Assembly: GCF_004339805.1 (NCBI RefSeq)
Contig: NZ_SLUI01000016.1
Location: forward strand, 41,975-105,974
Origin: Anaerospora hongkongensis
GTDB lineage: Bacteria > Bacillota > Negativicutes > Sporomusales > DSM-15969
Length of the DNA: 64,000 bases
Direction of reading: 5' to 3'
A program made the position numbers and the translations under genes. Position 1 is the first letter of the stretch. The number at the start of each line of letters is the position of its first letter. The notes beneath the pieces were generated by a model. That model made no database searches. It was not told where the DNA came from and saw only the letters and a program-made list of their open reading frames with translations. Below are positions 9,413 through 19,292 of the stretch, in pieces.

Positions 9413-10102
9413 CTAGATTCGTTTCAATTTAAACCGGTGCACGGGCCGGCCAACGGTTAAATAGTCCAGGCTTCTCACTACCTGTCCCTGCTCAAGCATA
9501 TATTCCAGATAGCGCCGCGCGGTAACACGTGAGACCCCCACGGTGGCCGCGACTTGCTCGGCCGACGAGGCTTCACTTTGCCCAACCAGAAAATTAATAA
9601 TTAAATCTCTGGTCTGACTGTTAAAGTTTTTCGGCATATCACCGGGTTCCTGATTCGTCCGGCCGCTGCCCACCGCGATCATTTCATCGATTTCGTCTTG
9701 ATTAAAACGCTCTTTTTCCTTTATTCTTAAGCGGTTATCACGGTAAGCCTCCAGCACGGCGCGGTATCGGTCAAATTTAAAAGGCTTTGTAATATAGGCT
9801 ACCACGCCTTGCCTGACAGCTTTTTTAACGGTTTGAACATCATCGGCGGCCGTAATCATAATAATATCAATAGGTTTATCCTGGCTGCGCAAGGCCTGCA
9901 AGATTTCCAAGCCTGTCGTTTCCGGCAAGAAGTTATCAAGGATCACAACATCCGGTTTGAACCGCTCAATCTGCGCTATCGCTTCACTGCCGTTAAAAAC
10001 GAGTCCGTCAACAACATATCCCTCAACGGCTTCTGTATATTTTTTGTTTATTTCTGCGACCATGGCATCATCTTCGACAATTAGCACATGAATGTCTTTC
10101 AT
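9413..10102 (-). CDS. CitB/DcuR-family response regulator
   Basis: This 229-residue two-component regulator has a receiver domain (MKDIHVLIVEDDAMV, phospho-acceptor Asp in VVILDNFLP near residue 56, conserved Lys in ITKPF near 107). A linker leads to a C-terminal helix-turn-helix (SAEQVAATVGVSRVTARRYLEYM) like those of CitB, DcuR and DpiA. It should bind DNA after phosphorylation by the kinase encoded just upstream (gap of one base). Its likely job is to induce citrate or C4-dicarboxylate metabolism genes, perhaps including the following citXG. AAGGATGG precedes the ATG. Confidence 0.92.
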   Translation of the reverse strand: MKDIHVLIVEDDAMVAEINKKYTEAVEGYVVDGLVFNGSEAIAQIERFKPDVVILDNFLPETTGLEILQALRSQDKPIDIIMITAADDVQTVKKAVRQGVVAYITKPFKFDRYRAVLEAYRDNRLRIKEKERFNQDEIDEMIAVGSGRTNQEPGDMPKNFNSQTRDLIINFLVGQSEASSAEQVAATVGVSRVTARRYLEYMLEQGQVVRSLDYLTVGRPVHRFKLKRI

Positions 10103-10103
10103 A

Positions 10104-11657
10104 TTACCATCCTTGACTATACGGTATCTTCACCGCAAATTGTACACCGCCCAGCGGTAAATTACTCTGTACGATAGAGCCTTTTATCAGCTGCAGTTTT
10201 TCAGAAACCAAGGCCAGACCCAGACCACTACCGCTTGGTTTTGTCGTCACACCCTGCTCAAAAATAGTCGTCGCCACTTCTTTCGGAATCCATGGCCCAG
10301 AGTTTTGTACCAAAATGGTCAATTCTGCCGTTTCCTGCACAATGCTGACATAGATAATCTTTTCTTCCGTTTCTGCCAACGCTTCTATCGCATTTTGCAG
10401 CAAATTGCCAAGAACCAGGACAATATCGCCGCTGGTAACGTGAATCGGCAATTCCTCCAAAAAGCTTTCCGAGTCAATGGAGAACTCAATTCCTTTCTCC
10501 CGCATAACACTTGCTTTCCCCAGCAGTAAACCAAAGATCACCGAGTCGCGAATCTGGCCATTTAATTGATTGAACAATCCCTGTCTGCTGATATTGCCGT
10601 CTGTAGCGAAACGAATAGCTTCATCATACTGCCCAAGCTGAATCAGTCCGCTGATGGTATGCATTTTATTCTTAAATTCATGCGTCTGAGCCCGCAAAAT
10701 ATCAACAAAACTATGAACACCGGTCAGCGCCTCTGCCATGCGGTTTACTTCCGTTCTATCGCGAAACGTAATAACTGCTCCGCTAACCTCCTGATCAACA
10801 ATGATTGGTACGCTATTGGCTAAAATAATCGTATTGCCAACATAGTGCTCCTCATCATAAACAGCGATACCGCTGCTAATCACTTCGTCGAGCCCGCTGC
10901 GCGGAATCAGATCATCAACCTGCTTGCCAATGACTGCCTGCTCGTCAATGCCTAAAACCTTAGCTGCCTCATTATTCACCAGCCGGATTCGTCCCTCAAC
11001 ATCAACTGCAACCACACCCTCACGGATCGCCTCCAGTGTTGCGGTTCTTTCTTTTAGTATTGTTGCTATTTCATGAGGTTCCAATCCAAATATGGCCTTT
11101 TTTACATTACCGGACAGATATACGGCACCGGCTACGCTGAACATTAGCCCTACAAACAGGGCAAAAAGAATTTGCTTAAAACTTTCCATAAAGGTTTCAT
11201 TGATGTCTTTTAAGTAAAAGCCTACAGAAACAAAGCCGATCTGCAGTCCCGTTTCGGGGTGAAAAATGGGTACGTTAGCCCGCAAGGAAGGCTCCAGACT
11301 CCCTTTACCGATATAAACATATTCATTCCCCTGCAGAACAGGATCACGATATAAATTAGCCATCGGCGTCCCTATTTTTTCAGGGATGGGATAGGAAAAG
11401 CGAATTGCCTCCATATTACTGATAACAATAAAAGCAGCGTCTGTGGCAATACGCCAGCGCTCTGCAAAAGGCTGCAGAGTCTCAGACGGATTATCCGATA
11501 ACAGGGCCTGCTGTACATGAGGAACCCGGGCAACAACCTGTGCAATAGACATTGCTTTATCGGCAGTGCTGCTTTGCACATTCATACTTACATTTTGCGC
11601 TATTAATAAACCTGCGGTAATCAACACTAAAAAAACCATAATAACACTATGCAGCAT
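10104..11657 (-). CDS. CitA/DcuS-family sensor histidine kinase
   Basis: The product has an N-terminal membrane segment, an extracytoplasmic PAS-type sensor region, a second membrane segment (ILFALFVGLMFSVAGAVYL, about 165-185), a cytoplasmic PAS domain, and a SpoOB-type kinase core. The phospho-accepting His is in QTHEFKNKMHTISGLIQ; the N box is NLLQNAIEAL and the G box GSGLGLALV. It would sense citrate or a dicarboxylate outside. The ATG at 11657 has no ribosome site. In frame, CTG at 11694-11696 has GAGGTG at good spacing and adds LFTLSTIKLQHKI, which resembles the start of relatives, so the true start may be 11696. Confidence 0.9.
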   Translation of the reverse strand: MLHSVIMVFLVLITAGLLIAQNVSMNVQSSTADKAMSIAQVVARVPHVQQALLSDNPSETLQPFAERWRIATDAAFIVISNMEAIRFSYPIPEKIGTPMANLYRDPVLQGNEYVYIGKGSLEPSLRANVPIFHPETGLQIGFVSVGFYLKDINETFMESFKQILFALFVGLMFSVAGAVYLSGNVKKAIFGLEPHEIATILKERTATLEAIREGVVAVDVEGRIRLVNNEAAKVLGIDEQAVIGKQVDDLIPRSGLDEVISSGIAVYDEEHYVGNTIILANSVPIIVDQEVSGAVITFRDRTEVNRMAEALTGVHSFVDILRAQTHEFKNKMHTISGLIQLGQYDEAIRFATDGNISRQGLFNQLNGQIRDSVIFGLLLGKASVMREKGIEFSIDSESFLEELPIHVTSGDIVLVLGNLLQNAIEALAETEEKIIYVSIVQETAELTILVQNSGPWIPKEVATTIFEQGVTTKPSGSGLGLALVSEKLQLIKGSIVQSNLPLGGVQFAVKIPYSQGW

Positions 11658-11777
11658 AATTTTATGCTGTAGTTTAATTGTCGATAATGTAAACAGTTTA
11701 CTTCACCTCAAAACGTGATTCGACAAAAAAGCAAAAACATCCTGCACTTTTTTCCTCTAGCATTCCCGATAACAGAA

Positions 11778-11809
11778 GAGACCATGAACCGTTTAGGGTT
11801 CATGGTCTC
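11778..11809. terminator. Strong hairpin between sepF and the sensor kinase gene
   Basis: A perfect 13-base stem GAGACCATGAACC/GGTTCATGGTCTC with a six-base loop lies just after sepF. Neither flank has a good T-run, so termination efficiency is uncertain. Confidence 0.5.
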
Positions 11810-11840
11810 CTTATTCTCAATCGCGTATCTATCGGTTTTA

Positions 11841-12239
11841 CTATCCTTTTTTCTTTACGTAAGTAGGTATGGATACGGCAAATAACTGTTTTTCAATTTG
11901 TGCATATAGCGGAAGATACATATAGATATTGTCTGAAATCCGCTCTGCAGTCCCTTCAATAACAAAGGCTACGCCGCTTAAAAAATCATGAATGCCTTGT
12001 TTGAGCAATTCATCAACATGTTCATAATTAACCAATACTGCCATATTGTTTTTTAAGCAATCTGCTAATAACCGAACTTCATCTTCATTGCGTGGCGAAG
12101 CGATAAAAACTTTTAAAGCCGTGGGAACATGCACACGAAGCTGAGCTTTTCGCTCACGGGTGCTCAGCTGCTCAAATTCAGCAGCTTCCTCTACAGGCAT
12201 TAAAAAGTTTGTCAGCTTATCAATCAATCCATAGGCCAT
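11841..12239 (-). CDS. sepF: Cell division protein SepF
   Basis: This 132-residue protein fits SepF, a membrane-binding partner of FtsZ that helps shape the division septum in Gram-positives and relatives. The N-terminal amphipathic stretch MAYGLIDKLTNFLMP is followed by a linker and the SepF fold (VFIASPRNEDEVRLLADCLKNNMAVLVNYEHV, then DFLSGVAFVIEG). GGAGGCGAG upstream supports the ATG at 12239; an in-frame upstream ATG is less well placed. It stands alone here, between typA and the kinase gene, rather than in the usual ylm cluster. Confidence 0.88.
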   Translation of the reverse strand: MAYGLIDKLTNFLMPVEEAAEFEQLSTRERKAQLRVHVPTALKVFIASPRNEDEVRLLADCLKNNMAVLVNYEHVDELLKQGIHDFLSGVAFVIEGTAERISDNIYMYLPLYAQIEKQLFAVSIPTYVKKKG

Positions 12240-12374
12240 AAACTCGCCTCCACACAAACAAATTCACCATTATTTGGCAAATATTCGACAGATAAAGAAA
12301 ATTCCCTTCCATGAGTTTCGTTATTTTGCAGATTTTTGCTAAAAAGAATGAAAACTTGCAATTGGCAACAAAAA

Positions 12375-12414
12375 AACAAGCAAGCCCTTTACCGCTTCGC
12401 CAGGCTTGCTTGTT
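12375..12414 (-). terminator. Terminator of typA
   Basis: On the minus strand arms ACAAGCAAGCC and GGCTTGCTTGT enclose a 16-base loop and are followed by TTTTTTTG. Confidence 0.85.
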
Positions 12415-12424
12415 CAAGAAATTC

Positions 12425-14242
12425 TTAACCGATACTGTTATTCTTCCGTTCCCGGGCACGCAAGCTTCTATCTAAGATTGCCTTCCGTAAACGAATGCTC
12501 TTCGGTGTTACTTCAACTAATTCATCATCATTAATCCATTCCAAAGCCTGCTCAAGGCTCAATATCCGAGGAGGAGTCAAACGCACCGCTTCATCGGCCG
12601 AACTGGAACGCATATTGGTAACATGCTTTTTCTTGCAAGGATTAACATCCATATCCAATTCCCGGGCATTTTCCCCGACTACCATACCGGTATATACCGA
12701 CTGGACAGGGGAAATGAATATAACACCCCGGTCCTGAACACTGTTAATGCCATATGCCGTAGTCTCACCATCTTCAAAAGCAACCAATGCTCCCCGGGTA
12801 CGGCCGGGAATATCACCTTTAAACGGTGCATAGCCATGAAACACATGGTGCATGATGCCATTGCCTTTGGTATTGGTTAAAAACTCTGAACGGAAACCGA
12901 TTAAACCACGGGCAGGAACAATAAATTCCATGCGCAGGTAACCGGCAAGTTCCACCATGTTGACTAATTCAGCCCGACGGGTGCCCAGCGATTCCATAAC
13001 AGCTCCCATAAACTCCTGAGGAACATCAATCGTAAGCAGCTCCAGCGGTTCACATTTCTTGCCGTTAATTTCCCGATAGATAACCTTCGGTTTACCAACC
13101 TGGAATTCATAGCCTTCGCGTCGCATTGTTTCAATCAAGATTGCCAGATGTAATTCACCCCGTCCGGCAACTTCAAAGGAATCAGCGCTGTCTGTCTCGG
13201 TAACGCTCATGCTCACATTTGTCTGCACTTCACGGAACAGGCGGTCCCGCAAATGGCGGGAGGTAACAAACTGGCCTTCCCGTCCGGCAAAAGGGCTGTT
13301 GTTTACGCTGAAAATCATGGAAAGAGTCGGTTCATCAATATTAATTGCCGGCAATGCTTCCGGACGATCCGGATCGGCAATCGTATCTCCAATATTTACA
13401 TCAGTCAGGCCAATGATCGCGACAATATCACCAAAGGCTGCCTCTTTTGCTTCTACCCGTTTTAACCCTTCATACGTATACAAACGTCCAATCCGGACTT
13501 TCGTCTCCGTATCGCCATTGAGTACGGCCACCATTTGTCCGCTGCTTACGGAACCGCGCATAATACGTCCGATTGCAACCCGGCCCACATACTCATCATA
13601 GTCAAGCGTGGTAACCATAATTTGCAGCGGACCATCTGCATCACCCTGCGGAGCAGGAATAGTGTCAATCAGCAATTGGAATAAGGGTTCCAGATTTGTA
13701 CTTTCATCATCCATTTTCATTTTAGCGATACCGTCACGGGCAGCTGCTAAAACTACGGGGAAATCGAGCTGGTCATCGTTAGCATCCAGCTCCATGAACA
13801 ATTCCAGCACTTCATCATAAACATCATCTACCCGCTGGTCAGGACGGTCAATTTTATTAATGACTACTATTGCTTTTAAATTTTGTTCCAATGCTTTGCG
13901 CAATACATATTTTGTTTGCGGCATCGGCCCTTCAAACGCATCTACCAGCAATAATACTCCATCAACCATATTGAGTACCCGTTCTACTTCACCGCCAAAG
14001 TCGGCATGTCCCGGTGTATCAACAATGTTGATTTTAACACCGTTATGCATGACTGCCGTATTTTTAGACAGAATGGTAATTCCCCGTTCACGCTCCAAAT
14101 CATTGGAGTCCATAACCCGTTCCGCCACATGTTCATTGGCACGGAAAACATTACTTTGCCTGAGCATGGCATCAACTAAAGTAGTTTTGCCATGGTCTAC
14201 GTGAGCAATAATAGCGACATTACGTAAATCGTTGCGTTTCAC
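12425..14242 (-). CDS. typA: Translational GTPase TypA/BipA
   Basis: The 605-residue product is a ribosome-associated GTPase of the EF-G/LepA superfamily, linked to ribosome assembly and stress growth. All G motifs are visible: [10 protein letters not shown] (13-22), [22 protein letters not shown] and NKID near residue 130. The C-terminal BipA-specific region includes [14 protein letters not shown] and [12 protein letters not shown]. The length matches the family. A terminator follows at 12375-12414, and ilvD upstream has its own, so this is a monocistronic unit. Confidence 0.97.
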   Translation of the reverse strand: MKRNDLRNVAIIAHVDHGKTTLVDAMLRQSNVFRANEHVAERVMDSNDLERERGITILSKNTAVMHNGVKINIVDTPGHADFGGEVERVLNMVDGVLLLVDAFEGPMPQTKYVLRKALEQNLKAIVVINKIDRPDQRVDDVYDEVLELFMELDANDDQLDFPVVLAAARDGIAKMKMDDESTNLEPLFQLLIDTIPAPQGDADGPLQIMVTTLDYDEYVGRVAIGRIMRGSVSSGQMVAVLNGDTETKVRIGRLYTYEGLKRVEAKEAAFGDIVAIIGLTDVNIGDTIADPDRPEALPAINIDEPTLSMIFSVNNSPFAGREGQFVTSRHLRDRLFREVQTNVSMSVTETDSADSFEVAGRGELHLAILIETMRREGYEFQVGKPKVIYREINGKKCEPLELLTIDVPQEFMGAVMESLGTRRAELVNMVELAGYLRMEFIVPARGLIGFRSEFLTNTKGNGIMHHVFHGYAPFKGDIPGRTRGALVAFEDGETTAYGINSVQDRGVIFISPVQSVYTGMVVGENARELDMDVNPCKKKHVTNMRSSSADEAVRLTPPRILSLEQALEWINDDELVEVTPKSIRLRKAILDRSLRARERKNNSIG

Positions 14243-14278
14243 TGTTACCTCCTGAAATAAACCCTACTTACTGAATTT

Positions 14279-14307
14279 AAAAAGGATGCTGACAGAGCAT
14301 CCTTTTT
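14279..14307 (-). terminator. Terminator of ilvD
   Basis: A 12-base perfect stem AAAAAGGATGCT/AGCATCCTTTTT with a five-base loop lies between ilvD and typA; it can work in both directions. Confidence 0.85.
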
Positions 14308-14382
14308 AGTGTCAATACAAATGACTATATTATACTACTTGACGGCTGTCAATGCACAAAAAGAAAAATATTCTTGCAGGAA

Positions 14383-16035
14383 CTATTTCAATACCGCTCC
14401 GGTGCTGCCTGATGTGACCAATTTCGCGTAACGTGCCAAGTAACCCGTCGTTACCTTCGGAGCAGGTTTGACCCACTCACTCCGGCGTTTTTCCAGCTCG
14501 CTGTCAGAAAGCTTTACCGCCAGCTTGCGATTGGGAATATCAATGGTAATGATATCCTCATCTTTTAAAAGACCGATCGTCCCGCCTTCAGCAGCCTCGG
14601 GTGATATGTGACCGATACACGCCCCTTGCGTGGCACCGCTGAAGCGCCCGTCCGTAAGCAAAGCAACTCTAAGGCCCATACCGGTAATAACCGCCGTAGG
14701 GTTGAGCATTTCCTTCATCCCCGGTCCCCCCTTGGGACCTTCATAGCGGATAACAACCACATCCCCATCCTGAATCTTCTTACCGATAATGGCATCAATC
14801 GCAGCTTCCTCAGAATCAAATACTTTCGCCGGCCCTTCAAAGTTAAGCATATGTTCAGCGACCGCGCTTTCTTTGACAACTGCCCCGTCAGCCGCCAAGT
14901 TTCCTGTAAGGATGGCAATTCCGCCACGGGTACGGTACGGCTTTTCAACCGTTTTAATAACGTCCGGCCTTGTAATTACCGCATCTTTCAGTCGGTCTGC
15001 TACTGTTCCCGTAACGGTTAGAGCATCAGTATGAATAATGCCTTTCTTTGTCAGCTCCTTCATAACTGCCGCAATGCCGCCGGCTTCGTTAAGATCTTGA
15101 ATATGGTGGCTGCCACCTGGACTCATCTTGGTTATATAAGGAGTTTGGGCACTCATGCTTTCAAAAAGGGATAGCGGCAATTCTATACCGGCTTCATAGG
15201 CAATAGCTGTCAAATGGAGTACCGTGTTGGATGAGCCGCCTACCGCCATATCAACGGCAATTGCATTTTCAAAGCTTTTGAGCGTTAAAATATCGCGGGG
15301 ATTGCAGTTCTTCTTAACCAGCTCAACGGCAGTGGCTCCCGCTTTTTTAGCCAGCATGCGTCTGGCTCCGGTATGGGCAGCAGGAATCGTCCCATTGCCC
15401 GGCAAGGCCATTCCCAGCACTTCTGTCAGGCAATTCATTGTATTTGCCGTAAACAAACCGGCACAGGAACCGCAGCCAGGACAGGCCGATTTCTCCATTG
15501 TATCTAACTCGGCAGCAGTAATTTTTCCTGCCTCATACAGACCGGCGGCTTCAAACATCGTACTAACACTGATATCCCTGCCGTCATAACGTCCGGCAAG
15601 CATGGGACCGCCGCTCATTACAACCGCAGGAATATTGAGCCGCGCTGCCGCCATCAGCATGCCGGGAACAATTTTGTCGCAATTAGGAATAAGAACCAGG
15701 CCGTCAAAACCGTGGCCTATTGCCACAGCCTCAATGGAATCGGCAATCAGCTCTCGGCTGGGCAAAGGATATTTCATACCATCATGCCCCATTGCAATCC
15801 CATCACAAATTCCAATCGCCGGAAATTCAACAGCCATACCACCGGCAGCTGCAATCCCCGTTTTTACCGCTTCCGCCACATCCCGCAGGTGCATGTGGCC
15901 AGGAATAATTTCATTGAAGGCATTTACGACGCCAATCATTGGCTTTTGCAATTCTTCAGGAGTGTACCCCATCGCATAAAACAAGGAACGATGCGCGGCT
16001 CGTGTCGAGCCTTTTTTTACAATGTCACTGCGCAT
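14383..16035 (-). CDS. ilvD: Dihydroxy-acid dehydratase
   Basis: IlvD dehydrates 2,3-dihydroxy-isovalerate and 2,3-dihydroxy-3-methylvalerate in the valine/isoleucine pathway, using an Fe-S cluster. The 550-residue length fits. Cluster-binding cysteines appear in [12 protein letters not shown] and in [18 protein letters not shown]. The C-terminal [14 protein letters not shown] and the N-terminal [13 protein letters not shown] are family signatures. It stands apart from other ilv/leu genes, and I see no T-box or leader peptide in the 150 bases upstream. Confidence 0.97.
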   Translation of the reverse strand: MRSDIVKKGSTRAAHRSLFYAMGYTPEELQKPMIGVVNAFNEIIPGHMHLRDVAEAVKTGIAAAGGMAVEFPAIGICDGIAMGHDGMKYPLPSRELIADSIEAVAIGHGFDGLVLIPNCDKIVPGMLMAAARLNIPAVVMSGGPMLAGRYDGRDISVSTMFEAAGLYEAGKITAAELDTMEKSACPGCGSCAGLFTANTMNCLTEVLGMALPGNGTIPAAHTGARRMLAKKAGATAVELVKKNCNPRDILTLKSFENAIAVDMAVGGSSNTVLHLTAIAYEAGIELPLSLFESMSAQTPYITKMSPGGSHHIQDLNEAGGIAAVMKELTKKGIIHTDALTVTGTVADRLKDAVITRPDVIKTVEKPYRTRGGIAILTGNLAADGAVVKESAVAEHMLNFEGPAKVFDSEEAAIDAIIGKKIQDGDVVVIRYEGPKGGPGMKEMLNPTAVITGMGLRVALLTDGRFSGATQGACIGHISPEAAEGGTIGLLKDEDIITIDIPNRKLAVKLSDSELEKRRSEWVKPAPKVTTGYLARYAKLVTSGSTGAVLK

Positions 16036-16135
16036 GACATAATCACCTCTTATTTTAGTACTCTATATACTATTAGCCTCTGCATCGCTCATTCCTGCCT
16101 TAAACAAAACGACTTGCGAAAATATATTGTAAACT

Positions 16136-16168
16136 TGTAAACCAGACGGAGGTCCCGTCTGGTTTACA
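16136..16168. terminator. Hairpin downstream of the beta-CASP gene
   Basis: A perfect 14-base stem TGTAAACCAGACGG/CCGTCTGGTTTACA with loop AGGTC follows the stop codon at 16190 on the minus strand. The T-run is poor, so this could be a weak terminator or a processing site. Confidence 0.55.
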
Positions 16169-16189
16169 TCCCTATAACTATTGACTTTT

Positions 16190-17797
16190 TTACAATTCAC
16201 CCAGATTCTTCTTAATAAATGCGGAAATTTTATCAATCCGCCGCAGAATATCGTCTGATTTGGCATTATCACTGCTGACTAACTGCTCCAGGCGCTGACG
16301 ATATCCGGTATATTGGGCTTCCAGCTGTGCCAGCGAATCACGCAGCTGCTGTACAGAAGGCTCTACCATTACAATATCTGATTTTTCTACCTGCCACTGT
16401 CTGCCATCAATCAGGGCACTGTCCCCAAAATGAGGAATATAAGTGGTCAGTCCCAGTTCGGCTTCAATACGCTCGGAAAAAGGACCGGACATCTCCGGCT
16501 CACCATGCACCAGAAATACGTTTGCCGGTTTGCCGCTGAACCGCGAAAGCCATTGCAGTAGATACGACCGGTCACCATGTGCGGAAAATCCATCCAGATT
16601 AATTACGTTTGCTTTTACCGTAATATCTTCTCCCATGATTTTTACCCGCTTCGCACCTTCGGTCAAACGCCGCCCCAGGCTGCCCTCGGCCTGATAACCT
16701 ACCAGCAGTACACTGGAATCGGAACGCCACAGATTATGCTTCAAATGATGCAGTATCCGTCCGGCATCAGCCATACCGCTGGCAGAAATAATAATAACTG
16801 ATTCATTCATTGTATTAATAGCCTTGGATTCAGTCGCCGTGCGGGTAAATGTAAGTTGAGGCATATACAAGGGATTTTCTTTGCTATCATAAACCAGGCT
16901 ATAGGCTTCTTCATCGTAGACCTGCGGGTTATGCATAAAGATATCGGTAGCTGATATTGCCAGGGGACTATCAATAATAACCGGTATATCAGGAATTTTT
17001 CCTGCCTTAAATAACTTGCGCAAATAATAGAGAAGTGTCTGCGTGCGCCCGACCGCAAAGGCCGGTACAACAATGTTTCCGCCCCGGCTGACAGTATCAT
17101 TAATAATTTCGGCCAGTGTTTCCTCACGGTCAAACGGCTGGTGATCCCGATTTCCATACGTGGATTCTACCACAATATAATCTGCATCATCGATAAAGGT
17201 CGGATCTTTAATAATTGGTTGACCCGGCTGGCCAACATCACCCGAAAACACAAGTTTAGTCGTTTTTCCCGCTTCTGTTACCCACATCTCCACCATGGCC
17301 GAACCAAGAATATGTCCAGCATCCCGGAACTTAATGACAATTTCAGGCGTAAGAGCGAGTTCCTGATCGTATTGATGAGGAGTAAATTGTTTCAGGCAAG
17401 CATAGGCATCATCTATTGTATATAAAGGTGTAACCACTTTTTTCCCGGCTCTTTTGCCTTTGCGGTTAGCAATCTCCGCATCAAATTCCTGGATATGGGC
17501 ACTATCAGGCAGCATAATCCCGCAAAGATCAGCCGTTACTTTTGTTGCATGAATCGGCCCTTTAAACCCCTCCTTGCATAGTCGGGGTAACAAGCCGCTA
17601 TGATCAATATGGGCATGCGTTAAAACAACACAATCCAGTTCTGCCGGATTATACATAAATTCACGGGTATTAAATGCGCGAATCGCTTTCGATCCCTGAA
17701 ACATACCGCAATCAATTAAAATCTTACGGTCATTTACTTCCAGTAAATAAGAAGATCCCGTAACAATCATCGCTGCTCCCAAAAACGTCAATTGCAT
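16190..17797 (-). CDS. Beta-CASP metallo-beta-lactamase-fold RNA hydrolase
   Basis: The 535-residue protein has the MBL core with HAHIDH at 61-66, further metal ligands (DAGHILGSAMVE), the beta-CASP insert (GGNIVVPAFAVGRTQTLLYYL, SASGMADAGRILHHL) and the C-terminal RMMBL motif (SAHGDRSYLLQWL, FLVHGEPEM). This is the layout of CPSF-73/RNase J-like nucleases, so RNA processing is likely, although only family membership is shown. A C-terminal coiled-coil tail of about 60 residues extends past the RMMBL motif. AAAGGAG before the ATG supports the start. Confidence 0.88.
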   Translation of the reverse strand: MQLTFLGAAMIVTGSSYLLEVNDRKILIDCGMFQGSKAIRAFNTREFMYNPAELDCVVLTHAHIDHSGLLPRLCKEGFKGPIHATKVTADLCGIMLPDSAHIQEFDAEIANRKGKRAGKKVVTPLYTIDDAYACLKQFTPHQYDQELALTPEIVIKFRDAGHILGSAMVEMWVTEAGKTTKLVFSGDVGQPGQPIIKDPTFIDDADYIVVESTYGNRDHQPFDREETLAEIINDTVSRGGNIVVPAFAVGRTQTLLYYLRKLFKAGKIPDIPVIIDSPLAISATDIFMHNPQVYDEEAYSLVYDSKENPLYMPQLTFTRTATESKAINTMNESVIIISASGMADAGRILHHLKHNLWRSDSSVLLVGYQAEGSLGRRLTEGAKRVKIMGEDITVKANVINLDGFSAHGDRSYLLQWLSRFSGKPANVFLVHGEPEMSGPFSERIEAELGLTTYIPHFGDSALIDGRQWQVEKSDIVMVEPSVQQLRDSLAQLEAQYTGYRQRLEQLVSSDNAKSDDILRRIDKISAFIKKNLGEL

Positions 17798-17857
17798 ATC
17801 TAATCCGCTCCTTTCGCCTTAACTATCTAATTAGTTCGACAATTCCTTTACAATTAC

Positions 17858-17957
17858 CTGCAATAAAATAAGATTGCCGCATTCCATCATCTGCAGTTAC
17901 TTAGCATTCTCAGCCGCTGCAAATCCAGTGGAAATAAGGCAATCTTATAAAGTGCAG
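17858..17957. repeat. 100-base nested inverted repeat
   Basis: Outer arms at 17858-17878 and 17938-17957 share an 11-base perfect core (ATAAGATTGCC/GGCAATCTTAT) plus a CTGCA/TGCAG end pair. Inside, ATTCCA/TGGAAAT and TGCAG/CTGCA continue the pairing, so the whole stretch can form one long interrupted hairpin. It lies between murB and the beta-CASP gene. It may be a terminator of murB, a palindromic repeat element or a small structured RNA. Confidence 0.5.
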
Positions 17958-17961
17958 AATT

Positions 17962-18885
17962 TTATTCGCCTATGACCCGCACTTCCGGGTGTAAGTCTAC
18001 GCCAAACTTCTCGTGAACCCTCTGTTGTACTTCCTTTATTAAAGAAAGTACATCATTGGCAGTGGCATTGCCGGCATTAACAATAAAACCGGCATGCTTT
18101 TCCGAAACCTGGGCCCCGCCGATTTTTAACCCCTTTAAACCGGTCTGTTCAATCAACGTACCGGCAAAGTAACCGGGCGGCCGTTTAAAAGTACTGCCGG
18201 CACTCGGCATTTCCAGCGGCTGTTTACTTTCCCGTTTCGCCGTCAAATCAACCATTTTGCGGCTGATTTCATTTCTTTGCCCGGGAATTAGCGACAATTC
18301 TATTTCACAGATAATACAGCCGTTATCCTGAAAGACACTGTGACGATACGTAAAATGAATCTTTTCACTGGAAAAACGCCGTATATTCCCATCAGGGCAG
18401 ACAGCGGTCACAGCACTGACAACACTGCTGATTTCGCCATCATAGGCGCCGGCATTCATAAAGACTGCTCCGCCAATGCTGCCGGGAATACCGATGGCAA
18501 ACTCTAATCCTGTCAGCTGCTGCTTTAACGCATATTCGGAAACATCGGCCAATGTAGCGCCGGCACCGGCGATAATAGTTGATCCCGTGTGGCGGATAGC
18601 TCCCATATGTTCATCAAATTTCAGCACGACTCCGCGAATACCATGATCTCTCACCAAAACATTAGAGCCGTTGCCTAAAATAGTGACAGCCATATTGCAG
18701 CTAAGCGCCGCTTTCAAGACGGCTGCTGCTTCTGGAGCAGAAGCGGGCTGAATTAGAAAATCAGCCGGACCGCCTATTTTGAACGTTGTATGCCGGGACA
18801 TCGGCTCATTAACGTGCAACCGCTCTGCCGGTACAAGTGACTGTACTTTTTTAAAAAAATCTTGTTCATACTCAGTCTTTTGCAA
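17962..18885 (-). CDS. murB: UDP-N-acetylenolpyruvoylglucosamine reductase
   Basis: MurB reduces UDP-GlcNAc-enolpyruvate to UDP-MurNAc with FAD and NADPH. The FAD-binding segments HTTFKIGGPADFLIQP and LGNGSNVLVRDHGIRG, then GIPGSIGGAVFMNAGAY and the C-terminal HPEVRVIGE, are all present. Lack of the type I insertion marks the type II form. I place the start at the TTG at 18885, about 10 bases after GAAGGA and giving the usual ~307 residues. An ATG at 18933 is possible but would overlap the upstream gene by 62 bases and lacks a good ribosome site. Either way it overlaps the end of the YlbF-family gene, implying coupling. Confidence 0.93.
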   Translation of the reverse strand: MQKTEYEQDFFKKVQSLVPAERLHVNEPMSRHTTFKIGGPADFLIQPASAPEAAAVLKAALSCNMAVTILGNGSNVLVRDHGIRGVVLKFDEHMGAIRHTGSTIIAGAGATLADVSEYALKQQLTGLEFAIGIPGSIGGAVFMNAGAYDGEISSVVSAVTAVCPDGNIRRFSSEKIHFTYRHSVFQDNGCIICEIELSLIPGQRNEISRKMVDLTAKRESKQPLEMPSAGSTFKRPPGYFAGTLIEQTGLKGLKIGGAQVSEKHAGFIVNAGNATANDVLSLIKEVQQRVHEKFGVDLHPEVRVIGE

Positions 18886-19222
18886 AAATATCCATTCCTT
18901 CGGCAATTGACTCGCCAAGAATTTTGTACACATCAGCCATTACCCGCTGAAATCGCATATGAGCCTGTAAAAAATCGCGGGCACCGGGATTTAAGGAAAG
19001 CAGCTCAGCCATTTTCTGCAGCTGGGCGATTTTTTCTTTATCTTCTCCCTTGCCAGCCATTCGTTCATATTCAATTTCCATTTGGCGGGCTAAAAAATCT
19101 TTAACCATTTTCTTAGCAGCCCCGTCACCGTCAAGTGCTTTCTTGGCACTAAGAAACTGTTGATATTCACTGCTGCCCTGCAGGGCTCTTGCTAAATCAT
19201 GAGCTTTATCGTAACTATTCAT
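18872..19222 (-). CDS. YlbF/YmcA-family protein
   Basis: This 116-residue, all-helical, highly charged protein has the YlbF/YmcA pattern: MNSYDKAHDLARALQGSSEY at the start, then KDFLARQMEIEYERMAGKG and FLQAHMRFQRVMADVYKIL. In Bacillus, YlbF, YmcA and YaaT form a complex that affects RNase Y and development. Whether this copy does so is not known. GGAGGGTG sets the ATG at 19222. Its end overlaps the start of murB by 14 bases. Confidence 0.8.
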   Translation of the reverse strand: MNSYDKAHDLARALQGSSEYQQFLSAKKALDGDGAAKKMVKDFLARQMEIEYERMAGKGEDKEKIAQLQKMAELLSLNPGARDFLQAHMRFQRVMADVYKILGESIAEGMDIFAKD

Positions 19223-19292
19223 AACACCCTCCATTTTACACTTTATATAGTATGCTTTACCTACACTTTTCATTCTTGGCTCTGTGTCCCGC

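Noticed and set aside
16036..16190. T-box or leader-peptide control of ilvD
   Set aside because: No T-box sequence, specifier stem or run of Leu/Val/Ile codons is seen; the hairpin belongs to the next gene's end.
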